From: Xiphias gladius
Lineage: Eukaryota > Chordata > Actinopteri > Istiophoriformes > Xiphiidae
Length of the DNA: 64,000 bases
Reading direction: 5' to 3'
Assembly: GCF_016859285.1 (NCBI RefSeq)
Contig: NC_053411.1
Span: 6,111,001 to 6,175,000 of the forward strand
Shown here: piece by piece, positions 11,322 through 44,700 of the stretch
Layout: the number at the start of each line of letters is the position of its first letter
Position numbering within the stretch: the stretch's first letter is position 1
Notes under the pieces: generated by a model
Databases searched by the model: none
What the model was told of the DNA's origin: nothing
Seen by the model: only the letters and a program-made list of their open reading frames with translations
Position numbers and translations under genes: made by a program

Positions 11322-13618
11322 CTGCTGAAAAGACTTACCACATGGACAGAATACACAAACGCTCCTGAATCATTCCAGGGATAGGAAATACAACTTTTGC
11401 TTACCAAAATATTCACATTTTGGTTTGGTGTTATATTACTTTGGTAACCAGTGTTTGAAATGTAGGTATAGGCATTTACCAAATAATGTGTGCCTAACTC
11501 TAATAAATGTATGAATAATTAATTGCTAAAGGAGTGAGATTGTGAATATGTGGCATCAAATACAGAGTTTTCTTTGGGTAGATACCTGAAATTTTTGCAG
11601 TGATAAATCATGTAAATAAGAGTGTTTTGCTATTTTAATAAAGAAATCTAAATTAATCTTGCCTTTCACTGAAAAAAACCCCCATTACACTACTTTAAGA
11701 TACAGTGCAAGAAATAATTGAATGAACTGATAACATTTAAACCTCTCATACAGACTTTATTCCAAAAACATCTCGTATTACCTCCTGGTCACTGTTAAAC
11801 AAAATGGAAATGATAAAGTAATTATTATCATCTACAGAATATAAGTTAAATATAAATTAAATTCCTGTCACTTTTCAATTGTTAACAACAATGCAGTTTT
11901 GAGCTTTGTCAGGTTTACTGTCTTTAGAATTGGAGAAGCATTTGCACATCCAAAAACACAGTGCGTTTGTGTCAGAAAAAAAGTCACATTTCAGAAAAAA
12001 ATCCCACATCAGGCCAACATTTGATGGTGGCACTAGAACCAACCATAAGCAGAATATCAAATTATCTTCTATTTGAAAATCTACTATCTTAACACTACTG
12101 GTAACTTAATCTTATTATTATTAGAACATCAAACTATATGTGCACACAGCTCAGAAAGATCTGCAACATGCAGCACATGTAATTTGCTGAAAAGAAAGTC
12201 TTGTTGTCACGGAATAAGAAAGGAGAGATCCATAACCCCCTACAGAGCATAAAGTCACATTGCGTCAGTGTTTCACAGGTGGAGAGGAGATGGATGAGAC
12301 ACTGCCATCACAGGAGTCAGGACCTGGGTTTTAACACATGCATTTTACTGATATGTTAGTGTTTTTTTTTTTTTTTCTTCAAAAAATAAATTTGAAAGTC
12401 ACATTTATCTTGTTTACAAGCGGTCACAATGTAACTTTGATACTTTTGTCAGCCTTAAGTTCAGTCTTTTATTTAAATAGAAAATCCCAAACCACCGCTT
12501 ATTTACAGTACAGGCAGGGCCAGGATGTACCACTAAAAACAACTGATGTAAGAATTAAAAAAAAAAAAAACACAAAACATATGATACTAAATGTATCACT
12601 TGTCAGCAAACCCTATTAACTTCTCTGTCTTCCTTGTCCAGTAAGTACAGCAGACTCTGTGTTAGCATGCATGTGCTAAAAAGGAGCAACTGCAAAAACA
12701 AAAACCGTTTCTCATGACATTTTAGACACTTCCTGTCTATTACCGAGAAGGTAAATTCTGCACACTGTCTGAGTTTAAATAAAATCCATCACAAAATAAA
12801 CAATTTGTCCCAAAAGTTTGACTCAACCCCCTCTGCTCTCTCTATGTCTGTCTCCAATAACTCACTGACTCGTCCAAGTCTCCTCCTCTTAGGGGAATGT
12901 TTGCTCTTACTTTTTAAACTTTATGACAATCACACATACCGTCCAAAAAGCAGGTTTTGTAAACAAATGCATACAAGTTTTCCTAGCATGAGAGAACTTG
13001 CTGAGTCAATGGGAACATTTTGTGCCCTTTGCATGGTGCTCACATTGGCAGGGCCTTTGGGTATTCCAGTATGACACACACTAAAACTGCATGCGCTCAC
13101 GGTACTCTAGGATGCTGCTTTGGATTAAAGCCCATACCAAATGGTATAAGAATGCCTGTTGTATCATTTCCGCACCTCTGTGAGACTAATATGGATAGAT
13201 ATAACAGCTTTTGTACCGTAAATGTGAGCGAGTTTGGACTTAACCACAACATCATGCATGGGTGTATTATCCAATGTTCAAACTGTAGTCACTCAAAATC
13301 ACATCACAACATCCTTCATTGTACAGCCACTAAACACACAACAAGCACGTGGCTATTTCGCCTATACCTCTTATCTTTCTGTCAATGCCAGTCTCTACAT
13401 ACTATCGAACCTCTCAATTTCCCTTCTTCTCGTAACTCTAACTTCTCCCTCTTTTCATTTCTTTCTTCTTCTCTTCCTTCTTCTTTCAGTCTCCCTAGAT
13501 GTTAGATAGATAAAGATGGATAAGCTTCTCCTATTTCATCTATCCACAACTCATGGTGTCTTCATTGTGCAAGAGGACAACTGCTTGACTAGTAAGACTT
13601 GTTGAGAAGCTTCTTTTT
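11322..13618. other. convergent 3' UTRs of cabp4 and tdrd7
   Basis: cabp4 (plus) has poly(A) signals at 11502-11507 and 11637-11642. On the minus strand, TTTATT at 11756-11761 and at about 12470 read as AATAAA and could end a tdrd7 3' UTR of about 1.2-1.9 kb. No coding sequence is supported in between. Confidence 0.45.
11637..11642 (+). terminator. cabp4 poly(A) signal
   Basis: AATAAA lies 316 bases after the cabp4 stop codon; an earlier AATAAA at 11502 is an alternative. No other plus-strand gene precedes it. Confidence 0.55.
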
Positions 13619-33845
<20,227 letters not shown>

Positions 33846-35843
33846 CTGAAAAAGAAGCAGTTCCATAAATAATAAATAAATAATAATAAACAAACTAAAA
33901 CTGCTACAGAGGTAGAAGAGTAGAAAGGGTGAAAATGGAGACAGTTCAACTTATAAAGTCAAGCAATGAAGAAGCATTTTACAGGATTTTACAGAATATT
34001 TATTAGTTCCAAATAAAGCATGTAAACAAAAAAGAAACAAGAACACAAACAGGGAAAAATGCCAAATATCCAGTACAATCAACTGTAATCTAGAACAAAC
34101 GAATTTGGATAAAAAGCATTTTGTCAGTGTTATTTTCCCTAAACCTTTTAAGGTAGGAAGTAAATTTGAGAGTGACTGTCGCTGATGATGATGCAGACCC
34201 ATGCACATTTGCATTAGCTTGCACTTGGATCGAGTTCACCCTGCGGGCCAACGGTGTACTGTTCAGACAAGTTTTTATTAACAGTTTTAAGCTGACTGTA
34301 TTTCAGTCAGCGTAAAATCCTGTTACAGGCTGCATGGCTATGATGCCAAATGTTGGTTTAGACTTTTTGAAGGCAGATAGTTTGTGTTATATAGTGACTG
34401 TCAAGGACCAAAACAAGCATATATCTACTCCTTCTGATTTTCTCCAGGGAAAGGAAAGCTAATTTTCAATTACCATTCCACTCATCGTCTAATAAGTAGG
34501 CATTCATGGGTGAATTCATTCTCGTACAAACTCTCCCTTGTTTTTTTAAATCCACCAAGTATTACTGTAGCGCTCTAGAGACATTTTTGTTCCAGTGCTT
34601 TATGTTTAAGATGTTCCTGATTTCCTCCCGTTTTACAGCCAGTTACATTCCGTCTCCCTTCACTTTCAGTTTTTATCCTGGCTCGAACCAAAACGCCCTG
34701 TAGTGGAATTGGAAAAGCTGCTGCAAAGTCCAGATTTCATCCATTATGATCTTCGGGGAGAGAGTGTGATGAAAGCAGTAGAAAGAGTCGGTGTCACAGA
34801 AATTTCTGGACTCTGGCAGACTGGAGGCACGCCCTCTACAAGCAGTTTCAATTTTACGCATAGACGTCTGTCCAGTGTAGTTTTAAAAACACTTGGCCGA
34901 CATACTAATCGCCCTCTAAAAGTCTAACATTGTTTAAATTTCAGAAATAATCTTAAGGTATTTGTGCTCTGCCCTCGGCACTTTTAAGTATTAATATCAT
35001 TTTTGGAAAGACACCTTTGTTTGTAACAAAAAATGTTGTCTCCTCTCGGGACTATCCTCTGTTAATTGAAGAAATTAGAGATATACAGTACATGCAGGCT
35101 AATCAGTACTGAGCCTGAGCGGCACTGTGATGAAGAAAAGTGCGACAAAGAGCTGCACTGGAAACAAGTGAAATGAACTTGCCAGATTTACCTTGCTACT
35201 CACAAGGAAATGTTTCAGTATGAGATGAGTTTAGGCCACTTGTTGAAACGGCCACTTTTTGCAGCGCAGACAGGCAGAGAACAGCGAAACTATGAATGAC
35301 GTAACGCGTGACACTTGGACTCCACACCCTCCACCGGGACCAAACTATCTGGATGAAGTTCCCCTGCCTTTTTTTACCGTTTTTTGAATAAAACTGTCCC
35401 TAAATGGTCCGGACGAATAGAATGACGCCCGGAGAATGTACGGGACTGGATATACTGTCCTATCAGGAAACGGCACCGCGCGCGACATCGAGTTAAATCC
35501 TCAAGCCACCTCCGAGGCAGCGGCTTTGTCAAGCTAGCCGGGGAACGCTACCAGAAGACCGGAAGCACAGAAACCTTGTCTTCATAATAAAACTACAGAG
35601 ACGCATCGATAGGCTTTTGCTAGGCATATGAAGCACACAAATTTACATTTTGAAAGTCACAACCGGAAGTACAGTTTTGTGTTCTAGCTGGCTTTAAAGT
35701 TTTTCGAGCCATCCTAGCCGGGAGTATAGAAGTGGGCAAAAATAATCACCCCGCAAAACTTTGCCAGGATTGAGTTTTATAAAAGTCCATGTAAGTCAGA
35801 ATAAAAGCTACAAAAAAAAAAAAAATTAAAAAAAACATTCTAC

Positions 35844-36010
35844 CTTGCTCTAAACAGACGGGGTGGTGAAGTCAGGACCTGGTCCAGTCGTTGTCAGTGC
35901 TGTCCCCGCCGCAGGGCTGAGCTGTGGCCGGAGCTCTGTCCGCGGTGTGTCTGCCAGCCGGTCCAGACACAGCCTCTCCTCCGCCACCTGATTGGTCGGC
36001 TGTGCGTGGG
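35844..36010 (-). promoter_or_regulatory. likely tdrd7 untranslated first exon and promoter
   Basis: On the minus strand AGCAAG|GTAGAA forms a donor ending at 35844. No coding start is present, fitting a 5' UTR exon spliced to the ATG exon at 33845. GC-rich, CpG-containing DNA follows, with an inverted CCAAT box (gattggt) near 35990. The exon's 5' end is not determined. The 2-kb intron between (33846-35843) holds no recognised element apart from ETS-like CCGGAAG motifs near 35558 and 35663. Confidence 0.45.
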
Positions 36011-36059
36011 CCTCTGGCTAATTACACGTCAATATTCATCCACGGGCCGCGGCATAAGA

Positions 36060-37440
36060 CAGAGGACACATCTCCTGTGCAGACTCCACCAAACATTAGT
36101 ACTTTATCACAAACATTATTACTTTTTCTGGAGGAATGTACGGTATACTGGGCTCTTACCGTTATTTAATTCAGTTTTTAGTAAACACCTACTCACTTTT
36201 CTCCTCCGAAAAGACAAAAACGAATTCCACACAAACCAGTATCCTCCTCTTAAATAAATTAGTGCCAATAAGAATAAGAATAAGAATCGTTCCCATTATC
36301 GACCCATCCGTTGATAGATAAGATAAGAATAAGAATATAAGAATTAAAAATCCCCGCCAATTGTGGCCTCTTCAAAAAATAAAAATAAAAAAATAAAGAC
36401 AAGACAATCCTTAAATTTGAGAAGGTGGAAACAGAGATTATTCTGCAACTTTACACTTTTTACACAAACACTTAAATGAGATTTAGAGATTTTTTTTTGT
36501 CAATTGACTACTAAATAAAATGACAAATTATTGCAGCAATATAAATATTTCTATATTAATCTTGATATAGATACATATAATATTCCTAATATTTATTAAT
36601 ATTTTTTAATTCTATTTTTTAATATTTTGCATAATATTTCTTAAATATATTATGAATTTATTATGCATATTTATTTGTTTATTTATTTCCCATTCCCAGT
36701 AATATTTCACATGATGCATTGTCTGCCATTAACTTCTTACACAAGTTTAATTTACTTTTCCATTTAATAATCCAAAAAATTAATTAGTGTTAATACAAAG
36801 GCAAGTTTAAAAACCTTAGATAATATTGATTAATTATGAATTATCGATTGAATAATTATTTTTTTATTGTGTTACTTTGACCCTTTCCTCTCATCAGCTG
36901 TCTTGCTATAGACAGTTTTTGCCCACTCATCCTTATCCATGTTTGAATTCAAATCTCACTAAAGAATAAAATTTAATTGTTTAAAGTCTGTCAAGTCAGA
37001 AACATCGAAACATGCTCTTTTTTTTAATAGATTAATTGATCTTAAAATCCTGACCATTTGTGAAAACTCAAGACCCCACCCCCACCCCGTTGATTTCTGT
37101 TTTCCTGTACATTTATTTTTATGTATAACTTATACATGTATTTTTTTTTTTAAATTTGCCAATTTGAGGTTACTTCACAGCTGTTGTCACAGATTCAGTA
37201 ACAATAATGATAATATGAGGCCAAAAAAGAAACAACACCACCCAACCTTAGATCCTCAAGAGGAAGCAGATGGCAAACTTAAATTTAGACCTAGTAAAGA
37301 AAAGTCAGTGGCTAAAACTAAAATTTGAGGAAGAAAGGCAATCCCAAAGCCAATCCCTGTAGTGGGCTCTGGGTTGGGGGGTCAAATTAGGCTTGAAGAT
37401 TTTAATGATAGAGTGGTTGCATCCACCAGGGGCGCTAATT
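36060..37440. other. AT-rich intergenic region between tdrd7 and dctn1
   Basis: No gene is seen. There is an AAGAAT simple-repeat patch at about 36268-36345 and extremely AT-rich DNA at 36520-36860. The head-to-head genes are separated by roughly 1.5 kb here. Confidence 0.5.
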
Positions 37441-37618
37441 TTCACTTCTCCTCATATCTTTGGACTGTCAGGCCACCGGAAGTGACCTGTCAAAAAACGG
37501 AATAGACAACTGGATTTCCAAGATAGGTAGCCAAAAAATAACAACAGAGGATTTTTAATTGTCTGCATGAACAACCCAAGGAGCTACATTTAAAGACAGG
37601 TATCTCTGTGTGTGCCAG
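37441..37618 (+). promoter_or_regulatory. likely dctn1 promoter and untranslated first exon
   Basis: An ETS-type motif, ACCGGAAGTGAC, at about 37475 is followed by a stretch ending in TGCCAG with a good donor, GTAAGCTA, at 37619. The first coding exon of dctn1 lies 965 bases further on, so a 5' UTR exon here is plausible. Downstream, 37690-38290 is rich in 'taacgttagct' phrases, which are common in teleost intergenic DNA. Confidence 0.4.
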
Positions 37619-38582
37619 GTAAGCTAAATTACAAAATGCAGCAATTCTATGTCAGCTTCTTAACAGTACGTTTCTTTCTGACTTTAGCTTGATTGCTAAC
37701 GTTGCAAGCCCAGTTGGCCAGTGTTTAACGTTAACGTTAGCTACAAGGCTAAGCTTGCTCATCAATTCTGATGTCTAACTAAACCTACATGGTAAAGTAA
37801 AGCGTAAGCTGAGCTGTTTTCAACTCATTTTGTGTTTGGCTGTCAGTTTTCTTTTGAATTCAGCTCAAGCTAGCAATGCAGCAACGTTAAATCAGAAATA
37901 GCTTTATTGTGTTTCATTATATTTACCCCTATCGCGCTTTGTCCACCTTTTTTTTCCCTCATAAAGCTGATTGAGCCTGTGGTGGTATACTTAACTTATA
38001 AATTATTTTATGATAGAGTAAAAACCAACCATTGAATAAATTTAGCTCATGGCTTTTAAATAACAGCACCTAGCGAAAGAATAATAGCTAACGTTAGCCA
38101 CTGTGTCAGCTGGTAACCTATTGAATGATAAAACGAGCTCATTGTTAACATTTCTTAGTTCGTCCAAGATTACGTTATATAACGTATAATAAATAAAAGG
38201 GTATAATGTATCAGAGAAAAGGAAAAACACAGCAATCTCTTTACACGTTACTACGTATTAACTGAGCTGCATACGTCTAGCTAGCTATATAAAGGTAAGC
38301 CAGTAAATTGATTATCTCATCACTATTGAAGTGGCTCCACGTAAATAACAAAGCTAACTATCATATGTAGTTCTTGTAGGAGACACAGCAGCTAGATTTT
38401 ACCCCCCTTTTCTCACTTCAAATCAGCTGTGACGTTTTGTGACGGACCACTAGGATCCCTCCCTGAAAACACTCTCATGTATTGTCATCTCCTCTCTCCG
38501 GAAAACAGGAAGGGATGTAGTCGAAAAATAGAACTTGAGTCGTATCTTTGTACTGGAGGTGAAACTGTTTTAACTTTTAACT

Positions 38583-41500
38583 ATGGCTTTGAACAGGCGA
38601 CATTCTTATACCCCCAGGGTGAGTAACATGGACACTAAACATGCAATAATGTTTTCTTTAATACATCAGTGCTAATTTTGATCGATGCATTTGATCAGTA
38701 GAAGTTATTACATTATAATAGCTAAACCTATAAAAAGTAAGGGTTTGTTACACTCACCATAAAGTGGATCTAGGATTCATCTCGTTGCATATTGTGTCCA
38801 CATCAGATAAAATGTGTATAATTGGGTAAACCTAGATTATCCTGTAAAAAAAGATGAATTTAGTGTCAGTTTGTTTAACCCATAGGCAAGCTTTGTTCCC
38901 ATTAAGTAATTTTTATTCTAGAGGATTCTTCAAAACTGTCTCCCTGCTTCTCTGAAACTAACAAAATCCTATGTTACAGCTTCTATCATAGAGCTGTGAT
39001 AAACCTTCTCTATCCAGTTTTCTGCCCCGTGGTTAAAAACTGTGAGGCAGGGTGAATTCACGTGTCCCTACAGCTCCATTTAAGGATTACACTCTACCGC
39101 AGTCCTAGTTTGTCCTGAATGAGCATCTTTGTGTGAGCAAGGAAGAGAGATGGCTTGTTCATTAGGAAGTCTATTGTGTTCCAGGACATATGACTGGGTG
39201 CATGAGTATGTTTCTGTGCTTTGCGGCCTTAGAACTCTCGTCACTGAATATTTTTGAATCCTCAAAGTGCTGTTTCACCACTGGGTATTATTTACTGCAT
39301 CATCTCCACTCTATGGAGCAGACAGACAACAGCTGGAACAGGGAGAATTATGGGGCGTTATTGTTACACATAAAACAATGCTGTTTCGTTGGGTCTTTTG
39401 CAGGTCTGGTAGAAAATATTTTAAATAAATCTTTGTCATACATACTCCCACTAAGCTAAGTCTATTTAACCAAAATTTATTTAGATATAAAAAAAATACC
39501 ATACTTGAGGAATTCTGAAATTTAAACAATAAATTCCCTGGTATGTAATGATCTCATCTACCTTCTTCATTGTTTGTCTCCTTCTCCCACCATACTCCTC
39601 ATTCTCACTCCTCTACTTTCTCTTTTCCACGTTTCCTCAAATTTCTACCTATTTCTCCCCATTTGTATTCTCCCAAATCATTTAGCTGACCAGCCCACTG
39701 ATCAGCAAAATGAGCAGTACAGGAACGGTGGAGAGTGTTAAGCCTCCAAAGGTAGGTCACTTTATACTACAGACAAGAAAGGAAAAAAAAGAAAGAAGAA
39801 ATCGAAATACATTAATTACTATCATCTAACATATAATGACTCACAGTCTCTTTTCCTCTCGTCTCTACGTTTCCTCTCCTAGACTGGCTCTATAGTAGAG
39901 GTGATAGGGAAGGGTCAGCGTGGCACTGTCGCCTACGTCGGCGCCACCCTCTTTGCCTCCGGGAAATGGGTGGGTGTCATACTGGATGAACCTAAAGGCA
40001 AGAATGATGGCACCGTGCAGGGGAAACGCTACTTCACCTGTGAGGAAAATCATGGCATATTTGTCAGACAGTCGCAGGTTAGTCACAAATGTGTTTTGAT
40101 GTTATGATTAGTGTGTGTTATGCAAGAGGGTTGTGATCATGCGCACTGCAGCCTCCTGTCACTCATGTAATCACTTGTAATTGTAATTGCTTGACATGAT
40201 TGGGTGAGAATGGGTTGGGGGGCATGGTTATTATGGTTCAACAGAGACTTCATTTAAAATGTGTAAGGATTTGTCCAATTCTCAAAGTATCACAAACGTA
40301 GTAGACATGAAAGGAAAACAGATGATTAGGTCATGTGAAATATTTCTAATAAAACAACACATATATTATGAATGAAAAGTGTAAGTTGTTTTACAGGATG
40401 ATTTGAGAATCCTTTCTGTTTCAGCACTTACTCCTAATAACATTTGCTTGTTCCTGCTTCCGCCCCTGTTTGCATGTTGTCCTGGTCACACCCCTATGTG
40501 TTTGTGTGTACAGATCCAGGTGGTGGAAGACGGCTCCAGTGCCACCTCACCAGATACTCCAGAGTCTGGCACTGCCAAAATATTCAAACAAAAAGGTGAG
40601 CCTGGACCACACTTGTGTCTGAAATTCATATTTTAGAAACGTAAATAATGTAATAAAAGTAAATAATAAAATAGATTCTAAATTTGTTTCCACCAGACAT
40701 TCCAGAGACCCCCAAAACATCCAAACAGGTAGGCAAACATGGCCTACACCCCACTGCCTTTGTTTCATTAGTCAATGTAATAAACTACTGTTGTTTCCAT
40801 GACTTGGCTTTGATGATGGTTGGAATCTGTGGAACACTTTAAGTTAGTACCTGTCCTTTCCAGAGCAGTTATGCTGGTTTAAATGTTTGAACAAGATTAA
40901 TCAGACCTTTTAAAAGCAACTAAATCAATTTCAAAGAATGGTGATATGACTATCACCCCTCTCTATGACTTGTGTTTTGCCGTCGGTTTGCAGACCAGAG
41001 CTGCTTTGTGTCAAAATCTTCTCCCAATTTTTCTCTTTTATGCACATTGAGAACAAATTTCTGTTTTGCCTCACAGTTTTTGGGTTGATGTCTCATTTGT
41101 GTTTCTCTGAATACCTTTTTCAGATACCAGTGAATGTTAAGAAGGTAGAAATATTTATATTCAGCACATTTGCTTTGCCTTGGTTGTTGTTAATCACACT
41201 AATGTGGCAACTCATCTTTTGCATTTAAGTTACCCTTTCATGTGTTGCACGAGACATAAAGACATCACTTGTCATTGATAAATGTCATTTTCACTGTATT
41301 TCCCTTTTCTTGTTTTGTGCACAACAAGAAGAAAATATTTTATTTTATTTGCTTTTTTATTCTAGTGACAGGATCCAGTATAAATAATAAGAGACCAAAG
41401 TTATGACTGTTTTCAGGTCATCGTGAAGGTGTCTTTTATCATTTCTCTTGGCCTCACAATTCAGTGATGTTTAGCCACCATTTTAACTTTGTTGCATGAA

Positions 41501-41674
41501 TTCACATTTTATTAAGCTTCTGTGCCTTGAGTCATCAGAAATAACTAATCTTTTAAATGGTGCATGCAGCCATCAAAGCAATGCACAATGGATATAAACT
41601 AACAGTGGGTATGCTTCTTATGTGCTGCTTCTTATCTCTTATCTTGCTTCACCACTGGATGCGTGCACGTGTGC

Positions 41675-41725
<51 letters not shown>

Positions 41726-44700
41726 TGTGCATCTCTCTCTCTGCAACTTACCTCCTCCTCTCCTCCAGTCTTCTACCCGCCGCTCTGCCAAGGTGAGCTT
41801 GTCTACAGCAGACAGGGGAGGTCAAATGGCATCAAAACAGAATGATTTAAAACAGCAGTTAATTCTGAAAAGCTTTATTTTAATGGTTCAACTTTTTGAG
41901 GGTGTTGGGAAAGTTGTGCAAGGACACAGCTTTAAATGTCTAAAATGCCTCATAAAGCCATGCATTTTTGTCTAATGTGATAAGGGGTACATACTTCAGA
42001 GTAAACAATCAGGATTATAATAGTTTGACAAGTGTAATATTCAGATTACATTTATGTTGTGTATATATAAACCCTTCAGTAAGCATTTTTCAGCATTTTT
42101 AACCTTAAATAATGGTCCTTTTGCATAGTTTGATCAGGCTTTTGGTCATTTAGGCAGTCAAATTCATGACAGGTTTTGGTGACTTACATTTGAAAGCTTT
42201 CGCTATAGTAGTAGACTCATCATGGCTGCACAGTTTGACTGTTTGAAGGCGTGGACTGCAGGTGACCCTCTTTAAGCTGATTTTCACCTGAAGAAATAGT
42301 TACCATAAATGATAACACCTTTTTTATTCAGTGGAATGTAAGTGGCAGCAGTTGTAATTTGTGTTGAAGGCATGTGACATTTAACTATTAATTGAATACA
42401 CAGCATTGGAATTCCTTCTTATCTAGGGGGAAAAGATTGTGTATTGCTTTCCCTTACCCTTTGAATTAGATTGAAACTTGCCTTAAAATTGTGATCAGAA
42501 TGTTAAAAATTCTGTGTATTATATTTATGTAAAAAACATTTATTTGTCCTGTGACAAAAATCAACATGTTTGGTAGTAACATTTGTTTCATTTTTTGCAT
42601 TTATACCCATTAACATGTATAGTAACGAAAGAACTAGAACACTGACTTGTTAATTGACGTATATGAACGGTACCACAAGGTTCCATTTTGTAACAGCAGG
42701 CTCACTTTGCAGCTGAGTTTTAAAAATAACCGTTGCGAGTCCTAACACAGTCTCTACTGTGGCAGTGGAGCACGCCACGTCTCGCGCCTGCCACCTCCCT
42801 ACCCTCCCTCTTGGTACGTCACTCTGGCCGCCCCAGCCTGTCGCTCACGGTACGCTCTGTCATATCCGAGTATCTCACTTGTCACCTCACGGGGAGTGGT
42901 GAAATGTTTGGTCAATGTTTCATGGCACAGATAGAGGGGTCGAGCATTTAAACACTATAACTAGCGTCTTTCTGACCTTCTCGGAGAACATTTCTTCTGG
43001 GGGAAGGTGAAATATTTTGTCCAGGAATATACTTGGTTATATTTTATCATATGAGCTATTATAAGATGAATACAGCAGCACAGCTAAGCCCAGGATATTC
43101 ACTCTTTTACCGGGTTCATTAAAGTTGTGTGGTCACTGTGGGAGAAGCTCTTGTTTTTTCAACTGGATTGTGTACTGACATTTACATCCTTAAAACCGCA
43201 TGAATGATGCTTGTATAATTTTTAAGACTGCAATGGTTTAACTCACTTCTTCACTCACTTCTTTCCTTCCTCTTCTATTTCATCTCTCATATTCTCCCTT
43301 TTGCCACAATCTGACACTTACTGTCGTTTTCTACAGGCATCTCGTGAGAGCCTGTCATCCTCTCTGTCTGCTGATGTCAGTGAGGGGGGCCTGTCCTCCC
43401 ACCAGGGTGCACTGGGAGCTCCTGTTGTGCCCCAGCCCAGCGGGTCACCTGCGGCGGCCGTGGCCCCAGTCCCAGCTACTCCGAGCAAGGTGGGTCACTG
43501 ACAGTTAGAATAGCCAATTTTATTGTAGGCACACCTGAAAATATGCCCATAAAGACCTAAAATCGAGAATATTTAATCACACATTTCCTATTTTCATATT
43601 GAATTCATTACAATATCACCACCACAAAAGATATATGTGCTCTTTTCAAGAGTATGGTTTATTTTCAGTACTTCCAGCTTTGTCAGAATGTCACATCTCC
43701 ATCATATTTGTCATTTTAATGAGCTTGTCCCATTTCATCCATGTTGTTATTGTTTGACCAGGTGGAACCTGCCATTTCCAAACAGGTAGAGTTTTCTAAT
43801 GGCTACATGCATGCTGATGATAACTGGCATGAGTTTACTAACAAACTCATAACATCAGTGGGTGAAATGATCCTCAGAACACCTCACTACTACTTTATGG
43901 TTTTGAAATCTCACAGTGAATTTTATGGTGATGATACATGGTTTAACTTTCTGAGACACTGAATGAAATTCTGAATTCAAGCATTCTTCATTGTGCTTTA
44001 ATGTTTGTGGCAGGGTTTACTGTGGAGGTAGTGAATTCAGAGGTTGAAGTCACTTAATAGAGAAAATTATTCACGAATGAATTTAGGGCAGTATTTGCAT
44101 TTATCATCATGTTCTGAGTTTTCGGTGTTGGGACTTGATCAGTGTTTTTGTTGTTTCTTTACTGTGCCCTCCTACTCTCCGTCTTCCTTCTCAGGAGGAG
44201 GAATCACTGAGAGCTCAGGTCAAGGACCTGGAGGAGAAGCTGGAGACGCTTAAGATGAAGCGGACAGAGGACAAGGCCAAGCTGAAGGAGCTTGAAAAAC
44301 ACAAGATCCAGCTGGAGCAGCTTCAGGAATGGAAGACCAAAATGCAGGAGCAGCAGGCCGAGCTTCAGAAACAACTCAAAGAGGCCAAGAAGGTACAAAG
44401 AAAAATTAAGTACTAATAATTAATCTGTTGAAAGTCTAAACTACAGTGTTATCATGGTGTTCACAATATATTGTGACAAAGATGAAATTAACACCAATTT
44501 GTACAATATGCAATGGATGCTTTCTTCAAGACCAATTGAATTGAAGAGGCAGCTCCACTATCATCATGCATGTCTTTCTAAAGCTTTATTTTGTACCTCT
44601 AAATGCCAGGAGGCCCGTGAGGCACTGGAGGCCAAGGACCGCTACATGGAAGAGATGTCAGACACAGCAGATGCCATCGAGATGGCAACACTGGACAAAG

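Noticed and set aside
13020-13505. 161-residue plus-strand open frame antisense to the tdrd7 3' UTR
   Set aside because: Its composition is typical of random AT-rich DNA with poly-Ser/Phe runs; no family match and no start context.
43814-43958. Possible C/D-box snoRNA in a dctn1 intron (TGATGAT near the start, CTGA near 43950)
   Set aside because: The spacing is about 140 bases and the sequences flanking the would-be C and D boxes cannot form a terminal stem, so a snoRNA is not supported; only the local hairpin is kept as an observation.
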